From Cytospora piceicola (lineage: Eukaryota; Ascomycota; Sordariomycetes; Diaporthales; Cytosporaceae): 64,000 bases of DNA. Numbering within the stretch: the first letter of the stretch is position 1; every line of letters starts with the position of its first letter. The translations under genes were made by a program, and so were the position numbers. The notes under the pieces were generated by a model. It saw nothing but the letters and a program-made list of their open reading frames with translations, had not been told where the DNA came from and made no database searches. This document shows positions 34,979 to 46,882 of this stretch, piece by piece. The DNA lies in NCBI GenBank assembly GCA_023375675.1, contig JALQBC010000009.1, positions 496,001 to 560,000 on the forward strand, read 5' to 3'.

Positions 34979-37900
34979 ATAGGATCCCATCGCTTGCCAC
35001 TGCTGACTCGCGAACCAGAGCCACCAACACCGAGACATATTGTCTCTGTGATTGAGTCACCTCCCCCAAATCAAGGAAGCTTTCCGCGGCCTAGCCCGTC
35101 TGGTCATTCCTATTGGACAGGGCGTTTATTCTCTCCTTCCGTTTCTGGGCATTGACCGTTGGACGAATATCAGAAGTCCACGTTGCGCGCTATGTGAGGT
35201 CGCGGCGTAACGCAGCAGTAGCTTCGGCACTTACCAACGTAACGGATATAGTGCATTCTCGTCTAAATCTGAGATGGGATCTTTGTGTTATCCATTGCCT
35301 TACACAAGGACTGCAGAAGCAGCGTGTTGGACGATGGGGACTGCAGCTGTGGAGGTTCCCGACAGGGCCCAATGGGGTGGAATAGGGAGGCGATAATGAT
35401 CAATGGAGGGGGCGAAGGGCATGATGATACAAGACCTGACTGAAATGAAGCAGGTAGGCGCTGCTATGCAAGTCTCACGGGGTGCAATGTCAGCCCATCT
35501 TATAATGTCCGGTTACAGCACATCGTTCGTTTAATTGCGAGATCTCTGGACGAGGTTCGACAAACGTGTACCCGTTCAGTTGGCCATGGTGTGTGACGTT
35601 GAACGACCTGACACTGGGGCCGACGATCAACGTTACCTCTCAGGCTGGTATTCGTTCGTTCACCGTTGAACGGGCTTGTGTCTCTTCTGTCCGACCTTGC
35701 CCGCCCATGTCTTGGTTCCAGGCTGTCTACCTTTGCGTTGCTGAGTGAGTCTCGGCTCAAGTTGTGAGTACGCAGTTGTCTTTCTCGACAGCCAGCGCAC
35801 CGCGATGGTAATAACATGCAGTGACGGAAAAGGAAGGGGATGGAGACAGAAGGGGGAAGGGGGAGGAGCTCTCAGGCTTCTTGCTGGCCAGCGCAGTCCT
35901 CCCCTCAATCCCGCGTTTTTGACTCCGTCCCGTGTGACCAGGAAATCAAAGATACGGGACCGAGCACGGAGATGTAGGCAGGCCGGCTGCAGTGCGTGCG
36001 AAATAAAAATCCCCCGGCCGGTACGGAGTACGGAGTAGTAGTGCAGTGTAGGCCTGTTCGCCCCTGCTTTTGATAGACAGCATACCCGTCTTCCCCGTCT
36101 CCGCTGTGCTGGCCCGTTTATTCCCTAGAATCCGCCCCGCCCCCCTCCCCCCCCCCGGAATCGTGCCTGACCGGTTTTAACGTGTGGGTCTGAATCCGGA
36201 AAATGATCTGCGACAATAACCAAGCGAAATATAAGTACTCTCCAGGTGTGCTCTTCAGCTGGACATGGCAATATGTGACCGGCGTGCCCGTTTACACGGT
36301 TGGAAATCTTATACGTGAGAGAAGAACCTCGGATGCATTATCCCGAGGTTGTTGGTCGAAAGAAAAAGACAGGAATCATGGTGTTGGTCATCAGCAGAAC
36401 TGGTCCCCAGAGGTCTCTATTACCTATTACAGCCGACGATGTCTTAGCGCCTGATGATACCTGTGCGACCGTGACAAACCTGGGCAAGTAGAAGGGGGCC
36501 TCGACCGTGGATGGCAAGGTCCAAGCAGGTCACTGTCTCTCCTTTCTGGGGACGTTGAAACCAGACAACGGCCCGCGAGAGTTCAAGCCACTGGGTTTCC
36601 TCCTCCACTCGTGGAGCTGATCTACAATCCCCGAGGATGACAGCGAATCTACTGATAATGTGAAGTTGTCGAACCAGTTCTCAGCCATTAGGCCAAAAGG
36701 GGATATCTTGTCTGTGGAGGAAAGTAGTAAAATTGATCCCTGAGCACCGTATCAGAAATGTCAGCGCAGCCCCGTTGTCGTCCCACAGAACGGCGTGTCG
36801 ATCTGTATATGCGTGGGTGTATGGATGCGATGGTGAAACTTGCAAATGTGTCCTATTTAATAAGACGCGAAGGATTCGCAGACGGGTTGAGGACAGCCTC
36901 TCGCATCCCATCCCGCAAACTGCCCAAGCGGTGGTTGATGTCGAGCTCGAGAGGGCGACTGGGAAGATGGGTCGTGCCGCTGTTCAATTTACTTGAAACA
37001 CCGAGGACATTGGACTTGGAGATGACGTCCACACCACTAGACCCCTTATGGGTTCTGCAGCCATATCGGTATTAAACAAGCTGAGGCGCAGGCCACGTTC
37101 CGGTTAGCACTTACCGAGCCAAGCAGTCGGGGCGGCCCGCTGGGTATGCCATCTGGACGTGCGTGTAAGCTACCAGATTAGGATCATCATGACAGACTCT
37201 CGGCGTTGCAGGCCGTGACAGACTCCCCAACTCTGAGCCAAAAGTCAGTCAGTATTGCTCCATCCTACTGGACGCGGAAGGCGGATCGAACCCATAGAAG
37301 CCGAGGACAAACACGGTAGTGATCAAATGGCGTTTCAAATCTAGATTTATGCAGGGTTCGTCTAGCCTCGCCTTCGGATCAAATGGAATATGTTGGGGAA
37401 ATCTCCGAGATCCTCGTTAACGACCGACCTTAAGTGTCGGCGAGGCCGGTCGTCACAGGTCTTGACAAGCTTTGGACTGGTAGGTCCGGATCCAACGTCC
37501 GCGTGTACTGCCTACGAGGGGAGATCGGGTCGAACGGTTCTGCAACAGGCGAGACTAGTCTGTTCCTGCTCATCGAGTGGCCAGAAAGACTGTGGGCTTC
37601 CATTCTCATGCCAGTTGCTTTGAACTGTGTTTCTCCGGGTCCGTGGAAAGCCTCCATGGAAAGTCGTTCCAACCTTGCGGGTATAGACATAAACGCCTAC
37701 AGCATGCATAGGTGAACGAGGCCTTTGTCAGGCCAGTGCATTGCACCATATAGAAGGGATACTCCCGGACACGTTCCTCACGGTTGTGCTGCGCAAATGG
37801 AACGGTTCGACGGTTCAAGTATAGTGAACAGAATGGGTGGGGAGGGAGGGTAGTATGAGCCCTCCGGACTCGCAGGGCGTTGAAATATCCGCAATATACA

Positions 37901-39894
37901 CTTGGGTGCTTATAGCAAGATCCTAGGGGTGTGAATGATCGATACCAGGTTCACGGGCATCTTGAGTTTCGAGTGCTGCAGGTTCCCAAGGCTCTGACGG
38001 TTGATCACAGCAATTGCGACGTTAGCAGGCTGAATGAAGGGGAGCCTGAACGTTGACGACCTCGTGCGAGCAGGTTATTTCATCCAGGAGTTTGTTACCC
38101 GCCCGCACACTCCACGTCCTGGACACTGAGCGCTTCCGGAGATGACCTTCGGGTGTCGCTGCCTCGTAAAGCACAGGCAAGGATTGATGAGCCGCTTTCG
38201 TCACTGTGAGGATGCCATGTAGTTCCCCATTGTGGAAACTTCATACACGTACTCCGTGCGGACATGGAACACGGCGAGGCATACGCAGCGCGGAGGCAAA
38301 CGTGTGGAAGTGTGAGACCCAGCGCAAACCCGATCCTCTTCTGATTTGATAGCACAGCGCCGTAGTCACCACTTAAAGCCAGGGTAGTTCTCGGCGGTCT
38401 TCCCTGAGAAGCACGCTGAAGAAAGCTGTTGTGCATGTCAAAATTGCTTCGAAAAATCAATGCTTGACCCAGAAGCAGTCTGAGATGAGCTGCAACCACG
38501 TCGGACCGGCGGCGCGCAGCCTGCCAGGGTGATGGAAAATTAAAGGGGACCTGGGTCTGTTGCTGGCCCGCGCGTCAGCCCATGTCACGCCAACAACGAA
38601 GAACAATAGTGTAGACAGAAATTCTCCGTTGAAGCTGGACGCCAGGGTCGATCCATTAATTTGACTGTGCGTGCGACCCCTCCATGCAACCCCTCTATCC
38701 ATCCCCTGCATCCATCCCCTCCATCGGCTGGGCAGGACAGGGTGCTAGGATGTGTCGGAGCAGCCCTGCAATAAACCGTCGACAGGGGAAATGGCCCTCT
38801 GCAAAACGTCTGATGTTCTGAGTCGTTGAAAAAGCTCCGAATCTCCTTACTTCATAACTCATCATTGCCCGATGGGAGCACGCGGGAGCGGCAGATGGCG
38901 CAGCGGAGATCCCCAGGCGTGAATTGTCAAAGCGGTGTTGGTGTTGTTATATCGAAACAACAGGACTATGCGCACGCAATGCCAGCGTCTTGTGCGTCAA
39001 GTGAGAGTGTTCAAACCAGCGGCGGTGCCAGTCGTTGAGCTGTCGAAGATTAAGGGATCAGCTCGCCACGGTAGCGATTTTCAAGCATGGTACCCCATGA
39101 TACATCTCGTATGCTGGCGACGCGTAGTGTACTTTTACGTGTGTAGCAATACTAGCGGGCTTCGTAGGGACATGCCCATTGATGACTTCTTGACACCGCA
39201 ATCGACGGTCTCCCTTTCGCTAGATGTGCTCTTTCTGGACTGGGCAGACGACACTGCTTGCAGGGTGATGAAGAAGGTGCAGGATCCTTAATAAGTTTTG
39301 CTACCGTTGAGCCAACGAGAGAGGCGCTTGCTTTTCAAATTGGGTGAGGCCAGCCAATCCTGAATACCTAGTAGGTATGACAAGGAAGCCTCGATGGTAT
39401 AGGCCGTGGTCAAGAGGCGGTCCACCCTAGTTGTATGACTGCATGTCACAACCTCCTATTGTTTGAGGAGGTTAGTTGCTGACCAAGGGTTTGGCAGTTG
39501 GTAATGATGTACCACAATTTAGCTTTCATCACCGAGATATACCTAGGTAGGTTGAAAGGATGCTGGAGGAGATCAGACACACGAAGGTCGAAGACGACAA
39601 CCTTGTAGATTCCTTGCCCCCCCCCCCTTGTGGCTTTAGCTTTTCCTGGCGTTGGCAGCGAGATATCGAGGATCAATTCCAGGTGTTGTTGAAAGCAATA
39701 GCTTGTTTGTCCGCATTGATGATGTCGTCGCGATGCTAGCAAGCCACCCAGGCTGTCCGGGATGGTGGTCCGGTGCATGTGGTTCTAGATCAAATGTTGC
39801 CGGGCAAGGCGCAAGTGGGTCCAGACGGAAAAAAATCATCTGGTCCTCAGGTCCGCAGGGGGAGGGCAAGGGTGGGCAAGGGTCCCTGTGTACC

Positions 39895-39970
39895 TACCTA
39901 GGGTATCTACCTACTTAAGTACCTAGGTAGGTACCTAGTGTACACTATCGATATATCTAGGTACCTATGG
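39895..39970. repeat. Cluster of CCTAGG/AGGTACCT elements
   Basis: Consists of overlapping ACCTACCTAGG, AAGTACCTAGGTAGGTACCT and CTAGGTACCT units. The same motifs recur in most intergenic regions of the window and in none of the exons I placed. Confidence 0.75.
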
Positions 39971-42900
39971 GTAAAGCCTAAACTTTCAGGTTTATGACAC
40001 CCCGGCCCCTCTAATGGCTGTCCCCCGGGGCCCCTCGGCCGAATGTGTGACTTGCACTTCGGGGCTTGCATTTTCTCGAGTACTGTGTAGACAGCTGCGC
40101 AGTACCTGCGCATTGTGTTTATATCGACACCTGGGCACTGTTAATCCCTGTTGTATCTACCTACCTAGGTAGGTATGCACACCTAAGCATTCTGTGACCT
40201 TTAGCCTATATGTACGTTAATTACTGCATAAGTTACCACACACAGGGCAGTCAAGTGGCTGCCGAGGTGTGTTGTATATTGGGACCCCAACCCTTCCTTT
40301 CGCCTACTCCACTGCCTCCAGATGCCGACCAACTTAAGCTTACATTTTCATTACAGTAGTATATGTAGCTGCGTGTTTGATGAACAGGGCACGGCAATAT
40401 GAATGAATGATAATGAGAATGTCACCAGATCAGTTGCTCCATCACCTGAAACGAACGGAGCTTGCCGTGTCATTCTTATCTGAAAACTGTCCGCGGCTTC
40501 CGGTGCTGACCTCCGATTTGGTCTTCTCTCCGTCGGTGAATCGCGTCATCGTGAACTTACTCTCCTCTTACGGCTCTTCATTTCATTAGACGACGACGAG
40601 CATCATGCGATGAGAGAAATACTCCGACAACCCCCCCGTTCTCGCAACGTATGCCATAGTATGTAGTAGTGCCGGCGGCTACTGTCGTGTAACATGTGAA
40701 GATCCTCACACCAGCCATTAGCAGGACCCACGGTACATGTCTTTTCCCAACGTTGCACCTATCCACCCAACGACACGAGCTCCAGGTGGGCAACTCGCAA
40801 ATTCTGGTCCTTGGGTACGTGGGTCCTGGTACTTATAACTGAGGGCCCAAGGCAAACGGGGCCTGAGGGCCTGCCTTGCTGCCTTGCTGAGGAAACAAGG
40901 CGGGACTGTGAAGGCTTCTGCAGACTGCGGGCCCCAAAGCTTCAGGTGGCCCTCTGAGAAGATGAAGGCCCGGGGTCCAGGCGCCAGCGACGTCACATCA
41001 CGATCCTCATGCACAGTACATACCTACTAGGCCTAGGTACCTAGGTAGGTATGTACACAGGTATGTACACTATATACCTAGGTAATCAAGTATACAAAGT
41101 ACTCCGTATCATCCATGGATGCCAAGCGCTATTGTATTTCTGCCTTTCTCCGTGTCAGCCGGGATATCCACAGGGGCCCATGAGACTTGCAACTCGTGGG
41201 TGCGGCGGCACGGTATATCGTCGTCCTACATCCTATATCACACTATACAGCACACAACATACATCGTAGCCATAGAGTTCTGCCTTGAACTTTTAATGCC
41301 CAACGTCTTGCCAAGCAAGTGGCAGCAGAATGGGCCAGCCCGCGACCTATTTTGCCCCGTTCCTGCGTCTTATTATTAGCGTAATTAAAGGTTTCCAGAC
41401 CTCTCCACGTTCCATGTGGGATGACGTGGAGACAGGCTGGGTATGTCGGTACATACGTGGCGCTCGGTTACCGAGCCTGCCTTATTAGGTGGTCCTGGTG
41501 CATGATGTCGATGAGGCTCATCTTGCTGACCCGTGGTTCTGTACCGCCAGACTGACAGACTTCCGAGCAAGGTTTTGCGAGCGATTATTACGGTTTATGG
41601 GTCATTTGGGGCGGTGAGTCCATGACTCGTCCTAAATGTCCGATGCTAGCGGCAACCAAGGCTGTCATTGTCTTGTGTTGATTGCTTCGCGGTGAGAAGG
41701 CATGAGGTTTGCCGGATCCGGATTGCCAGGGGATTGTCAGACACCAAAAGCCACACAGTGAGGAGGCGTCAAGCCGCATCCTTAATGATAACCCGCAGAA
41801 ATTAGTGCATGGCCTTGTTATGCAGGCCAGTATGATCCTGATGCTCGGGTACTGTATCAATCATCGGTATGGTCGTAATAGAGTTTCGCGAGTTAAGTTA
41901 CAGCGGATTTCTAGACTCTTCCATGTACGTACTACGGTAGCTACCATTATAGTGGGTGGCTCTCTGGGTCCCAGCTAACTTCCCATCGCTCCGCACCTAG
42001 ATATATACCTAGGTAGTTAAGTCACTGATACCGAAAGGAGTTTAGATAAACAGTAGTGTTTATCGAGGCGCATGATCAAGCTCGAATCACACACATCGGT
42101 AAGTTGTAAATTGGGCGGTTGGTCTTACATGAAAACGTGAAAACGGAAAAAATGGACAGGGTGCACTGGTTGGTACGTATCTACAAGTCGCGACTATAAT
42201 GGAACGCCAAAGGTCGCGCTATAGCCTCTATATGCAATTCTAGATAGGGATGAGCATCCAATGTCGCACATCAACCTCCAACTAGGGTCAGTTGGCCACA
42301 TGGTTTGAGCCGCATCAACGTCCTGAACGTAAACGGCACATCCAAGACTAGACTCGAGTTGCTTGGCCAACAACACCATCAGCAGCGAGGCTCCCCAATC
42401 TTTCCGTGGGGATTATTCCGCAACGGAGATGCGATTGCTAGTGCATGGATTTAAAACCAGGTAATGCTCATCCTCGGGTTATGGACGTCCTAGAGTTAGT
42501 CTGATGTCCCCCTAGCCAAAAACCAAAATGTGGGCCCAGATGCGGCTGCCGAGAGCGGGGTGCTAGCCATGTGCCATCATGATCTCGGAACTGGTGTGGA
42601 GTATTCGGCTTTTTCCCCTTCAGCTGACTTTCAGCGGATCTTTTGTCGGAACAATGCATGTCGAAGGATTTGAAATGCCCAGCGCTCGTCTGGATGAACA
42701 CTAGAAAATCGCCTACGAGCAGGCCTGTCGTATGATAATACAAAATTTGTAAACACCAACAGGCATTCATGCCCACTGCGACTGGCGAAGTAGAAGAAAT
42801 ATGCTGAAACAGAAGAGAAAGCATACAAAAACACCGGAAACCACAAACATGTGATTTACCATTTACTGGGAGTCACAAATCGCAGAGCGAGCGGGAGGTA

Positions 42901-43254
42901 CGATTTCGTAGAAATGGAGATCTTTGGAGGTACACATGTCTTGCTCAGCCTGGCAGATATGTCCGCCCCCATCCTCCAGACCTCGGTCCTCCAGTTCATG
43001 GTCGAGTGGTATGTATTTGATCCGTCAGTAAATTCCAAGGGTAAGCAAGAAAGTGTCGGGTGTCGAAGCCACGCTACTGCATGCAACAGCTCTGCGCAAT
43101 CCAGCAGTGCCCCGTCGAGTACGCATGATTGCCGCACATTGCGTTGACGCCATCAGTTTGCCATTTGAATATTTGGACCATCACCCCATCGATTGGCGCC
43201 AGGGTGGTTGGAGTCGTCTGAAGTCGTAACAGATCATGAACCATAACCTGGCCT

Positions 43255-43292
43255 GGCATGGGATGGCATGGGATGGCATGGGATGGCATGGG
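43255..43292. repeat. Tandem repeat of a 10-bp unit (GGCATGGGAT)
   Basis: Almost four direct copies of the decamer GGCATGGGAT, ending in a partial copy. Lies in the gene desert. No coding frame of note crosses it. Confidence 0.85.
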
Positions 43293-46200
43293 CATGACGT
43301 GCACTGCATGTGTCCAGTACGACTTCGATATGCGGTGTAGCGAAAGTTGCCGAGGGAAGGCTTCGGTAGTGACACCCCTGCAGGTTCCTGTCATTAAACT
43401 TGGTGTCATTGTCGAGACTTCTCCTCGGTTTTCTCGAGGACAACCTCAACAAGTAATGTGAGGCTACTGAAATTGTGGGAACAGTGTCCTCCCGTATTGT
43501 TGATTGTGTTCTCACTACACAATCTTAAAGCCCCTCTCTTTAGACCTCGAGGCAACATAGTATATACGCACAGTAGATATTCAGTAGAGTAATAATGAGT
43601 TCCGGCGCTTGCAGAGATGTTCAAGCCACAGGTGACCATGTCGGCCACCTTTAATCTATCAAAATTACCTGGGTACGTGGGTACTTAGATACTTAGATAC
43701 CTAGGTACTCGGGTACCTCAGGTACTGAACCACCTGGGCACTTATGGGTCCGTACGGACGTTGGAATCTTGGTACGGGGCTACCCGAATCCGGTTAGAGC
43801 TGCCAGGTACCTCGGTACCCAAGGCCCGGGTACAGATCCGTATATACTGTTACAGGTACGTACCATGGTGCCCTTGTCAGTGGCGCCTTCCGCGACCTCG
43901 AACTTCGAAGTTCTTCCCCGGCAAAAATGAAAGAAAAAAAGCATTTTCACTCATCAGACGGCCCCGACCGAGTTGTCTGAGCCACTCCCGGCTCCATCTC
44001 AACAACAACTTTGCAAGAAACCGAGGCGACTTCAATCCTGCAGATTGGCCTTCCATTTCGGCTGCTGGTGTTTAAAATACTGTACTCTGACACATAGTAT
44101 GCAGGGTCTGCACGATCGATCGACACCAAATGCAACAGTCTTTCATCAACCAAGTGATAGGACAAGCAAGCTCTAGCGACAACGCCTTGAGAGTCTGTCT
44201 TATCACACAGAGAGAACCAGATCTCTGATCCCCAAAGGAGACGTCTTGCAACGGTCTCGTAAGGAGCAACACCTCCATCAGCCAATGATGATCCTTTGGA
44301 ACAAGAACACAACCCACTATGACGGTCCATTCCTTCTCGCCCCGGTGGACACCATGTTGATGGAAATTAGATGCCAACCGCGCCGGCTAGGACTCCATCA
44401 ATGGAAAGGATCGTGGGTGTCCTGCCCGTCTCTAGGTTTACGCCAAGGGCGTGGAGTGGATGCACCCAAGTTTGATGCGCCTCAAGCTGCTCCATTCTTC
44501 GGGTTGGGCCCGTCCCATCACCTCGGTTTGGCGTCAGATGGTCAGGGATTCCTAGCTGTCAATCGAACCAAATACCCAATTCTTTGGGCTCAGATCTGTT
44601 GCCGCACCAAATTGTCAATCGCGTCAACGCGATATGGACACTTCTCCCACTCTCCCATCATCGTGTCCTTCCTTTTGACCCTCTCTCTGCCTCTGACATT
44701 CTACGTATTCAGGGTCAATATGCTCACCGCTGTCCATGTAGCTTTGCGAGGACCTTGTCTTGCTACGCAGTACTATCACCACTTGCGCAGCCTGGAGTGA
44801 GTGCTCTGCTGTGTTCTCTTGCTCTAAGGAGACACCCTGCGCAGTCTCTGTCAGCGTCAATATCAATGGGACGAGGAAAGTCCAACTGCGGCTATATGCC
44901 ACAGCTGCGTTGGAAACTGACGCATTTTAATGCTTTAGCCGAGCGACTCGGAACAAAGTACCGCGGGAATAAAGTAGGCATGGGTCTCTCCAGAGTCCAG
45001 ACGGTCCCCGCCCACTAGGTACCGCCTGGGTAGTCGTCGAGGTATTTACTGTGCAGCGGGCCCGCCGTGGTACCCAAGGAAGCCCACCTGTCCATCTCCG
45101 GTCAGCGGGCTGGCGGGTTGGTGTCCGTTCAACGCTGGATCTTCACTGGGTCATTTCTGCAGCTCTGGCAGGACTAGGCCGGCCTCGACAGGGGTTCAGA
45201 GTTCTCCGCCTCGTCAGTGCTGGAACCGTTGGCAGTTCGACAGACAACTCCGATCTGCTGGCTGCTGCCGAACCCGACACACGCGAGACACACACCGTCC
45301 TCCGTACACCCCCAGAAAAGCAAATTACGCTGAGAATTGTCTTACTACTTTTGGACGAATCTCTTCACAATTTGACTTGATTATCCACGACGAAACTTGC
45401 CGGAGAATTTTATGTGGTCCGTAATAGACAAGGCCCCACGCTTTCTTGGCCTACCTTGCCTATCAGCAATCCGCTTCATTCGACTTGTCTTGCATCTCTA
45501 GACGCCGTCCATCGTGCTCGACCCGTGCCTGGCGTACCTGTCCCCCCCCCCCGCCATACCATGTTCATGCCATGCATCGCCACACAGGCGCGTTGCATTA
45601 TTAGCACGGGATGAAATGCATACACCTTCAGCACAATACCAGGGCAGTCCCAAACCCGGCGTTGCTTTACTGCTTTCTCGGGCTATACGGGACAAAAGCG
45701 CGGCGCTGCCTTCGTACAGACCCAGTGGGCATCATCATTTCCGCTGTCCTCCCAGCTGGCTCCTTATCACGGTTCCAGAAGATATCCAGAAGCTCCGCGA
45801 AGCGGGGCACTGGATCCTGTGTGAACGGTAATGCGTATAGTCAGGGTTGATCGTGACAGTCGTGTAATATTTAAGCACGGCGGGACGTAAGCTTGCTAGT
45901 ACTTCATCGACCCTGGTTTTGGTTTATGAGTGCTTGCAGGGGACTGCTGCTAGCATAATTAGCAGCCACACATCAGGATGGGCCAGGGGTGGTCCCTGGC
46001 ATCCACTTACTCCCCTCTCCAGACGACCTCAACCCTGAAGCATCCTTGTCTTGATCTTGGCTCCATCCCAATTGCTCCGTTCTCTTTAAGTCGCACAGAA
46101 ACCTCGGGCAACTGGCACACGGCTCTTTATTTTTCTTACTGGGCAGCTGGACTCCTTCTGGACTACGCGCTGTTTTCGAGGATAAGACAAAGCCATAAAC

Positions 46201-46882
46201 CACAGCTGCATAGTCGACTTCCCTCTCCTCGACCTGGACCGAACATACTTTCCGCCAACCTTCCGAGCTGTCCCAGCTTCTATGACATCTTAAGAGGCTT
46301 CTTGGTACTTCCACTGCAGTTCTCCGACACCTTCCATACCGACCACGAACATCTCCGCATGCCGTACCACTGAGATTCCAGGAGCCAACGACCCAGTATC
46401 ACAGTGCACGTTTGGTCTGCCTAGGCGCTGAGACTTTGTATTAGCGGTTGTCACCTCTGGTTCTGACGGGGCTCCAACACTCGTTCGCCAGCCAGAAGAC
46501 CTTTAGACTCTGTGCTCATAATCCTATAAGCCCGTCCGGTAGACCATTGAGTCTTCTATAACGCCAATATCAGTGTGCAGAGACGGTTCTGTATCGCGAA
46601 GACCAGAAATCAAGACGCCAAATTTTCTCGGGAGCTTCGCCACCCTCGACGGGCAGGACAGGATAAGCTATCCATCTTTGCATCATCAGGCCTCTGAAAG
46701 CTAGCTTTCTGGCCAACCATTCAGGTCGCCATACCAGAACCGACAAGGGAAGAGTTCGACGCCAGACCAACCTCGGCCATCGGTTTCGCAGAGGAGTCTC
46801 CTTGTCCCGAGTGTTTCTGCGCCGTTGAGGAGAGGGCGTATGGTGTTCAGGCCCAGACGCCAAAATTATCACAGCCATTCCC

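Larger units (their letters stand above)
34979..46882. other. 12 kb gene desert
   Basis: No open frame exceeds about 184 codons and none matches a family I know. The long frames at 44246-44800 and 45978-46373 have overlapping competitors and no recognisable motif. The region holds CCTAGG/AGGTACCT elements (39540, 39900-39970, 40160, 41020-41095, 42000, 43670-43870), TACGGAGTA repeats (36022-36037, 41100-41108), C runs (about 36140-36156, 39618-39630, 45541-45553) and a decamer tandem repeat at 43255-43292. Base composition looks ordinary, not AT-rich, so it does not resemble RIP-mutated transposon DNA. The last 1-2 kb may be a long promoter and leader for the regulator gene. Confidence 0.55.

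Noticed and set aside
37283..37292. Possible tRNA B box on the minus strand (GGGTTCGATCC)
   Set aside because: The T stem has a central mismatch and no cloverleaf can be drawn with the upstream sequence.
44246..44800. 184-codon frame in the gene desert
   Set aside because: No domain, no compositional sign of coding, and overlapping frames of similar size on both strands.
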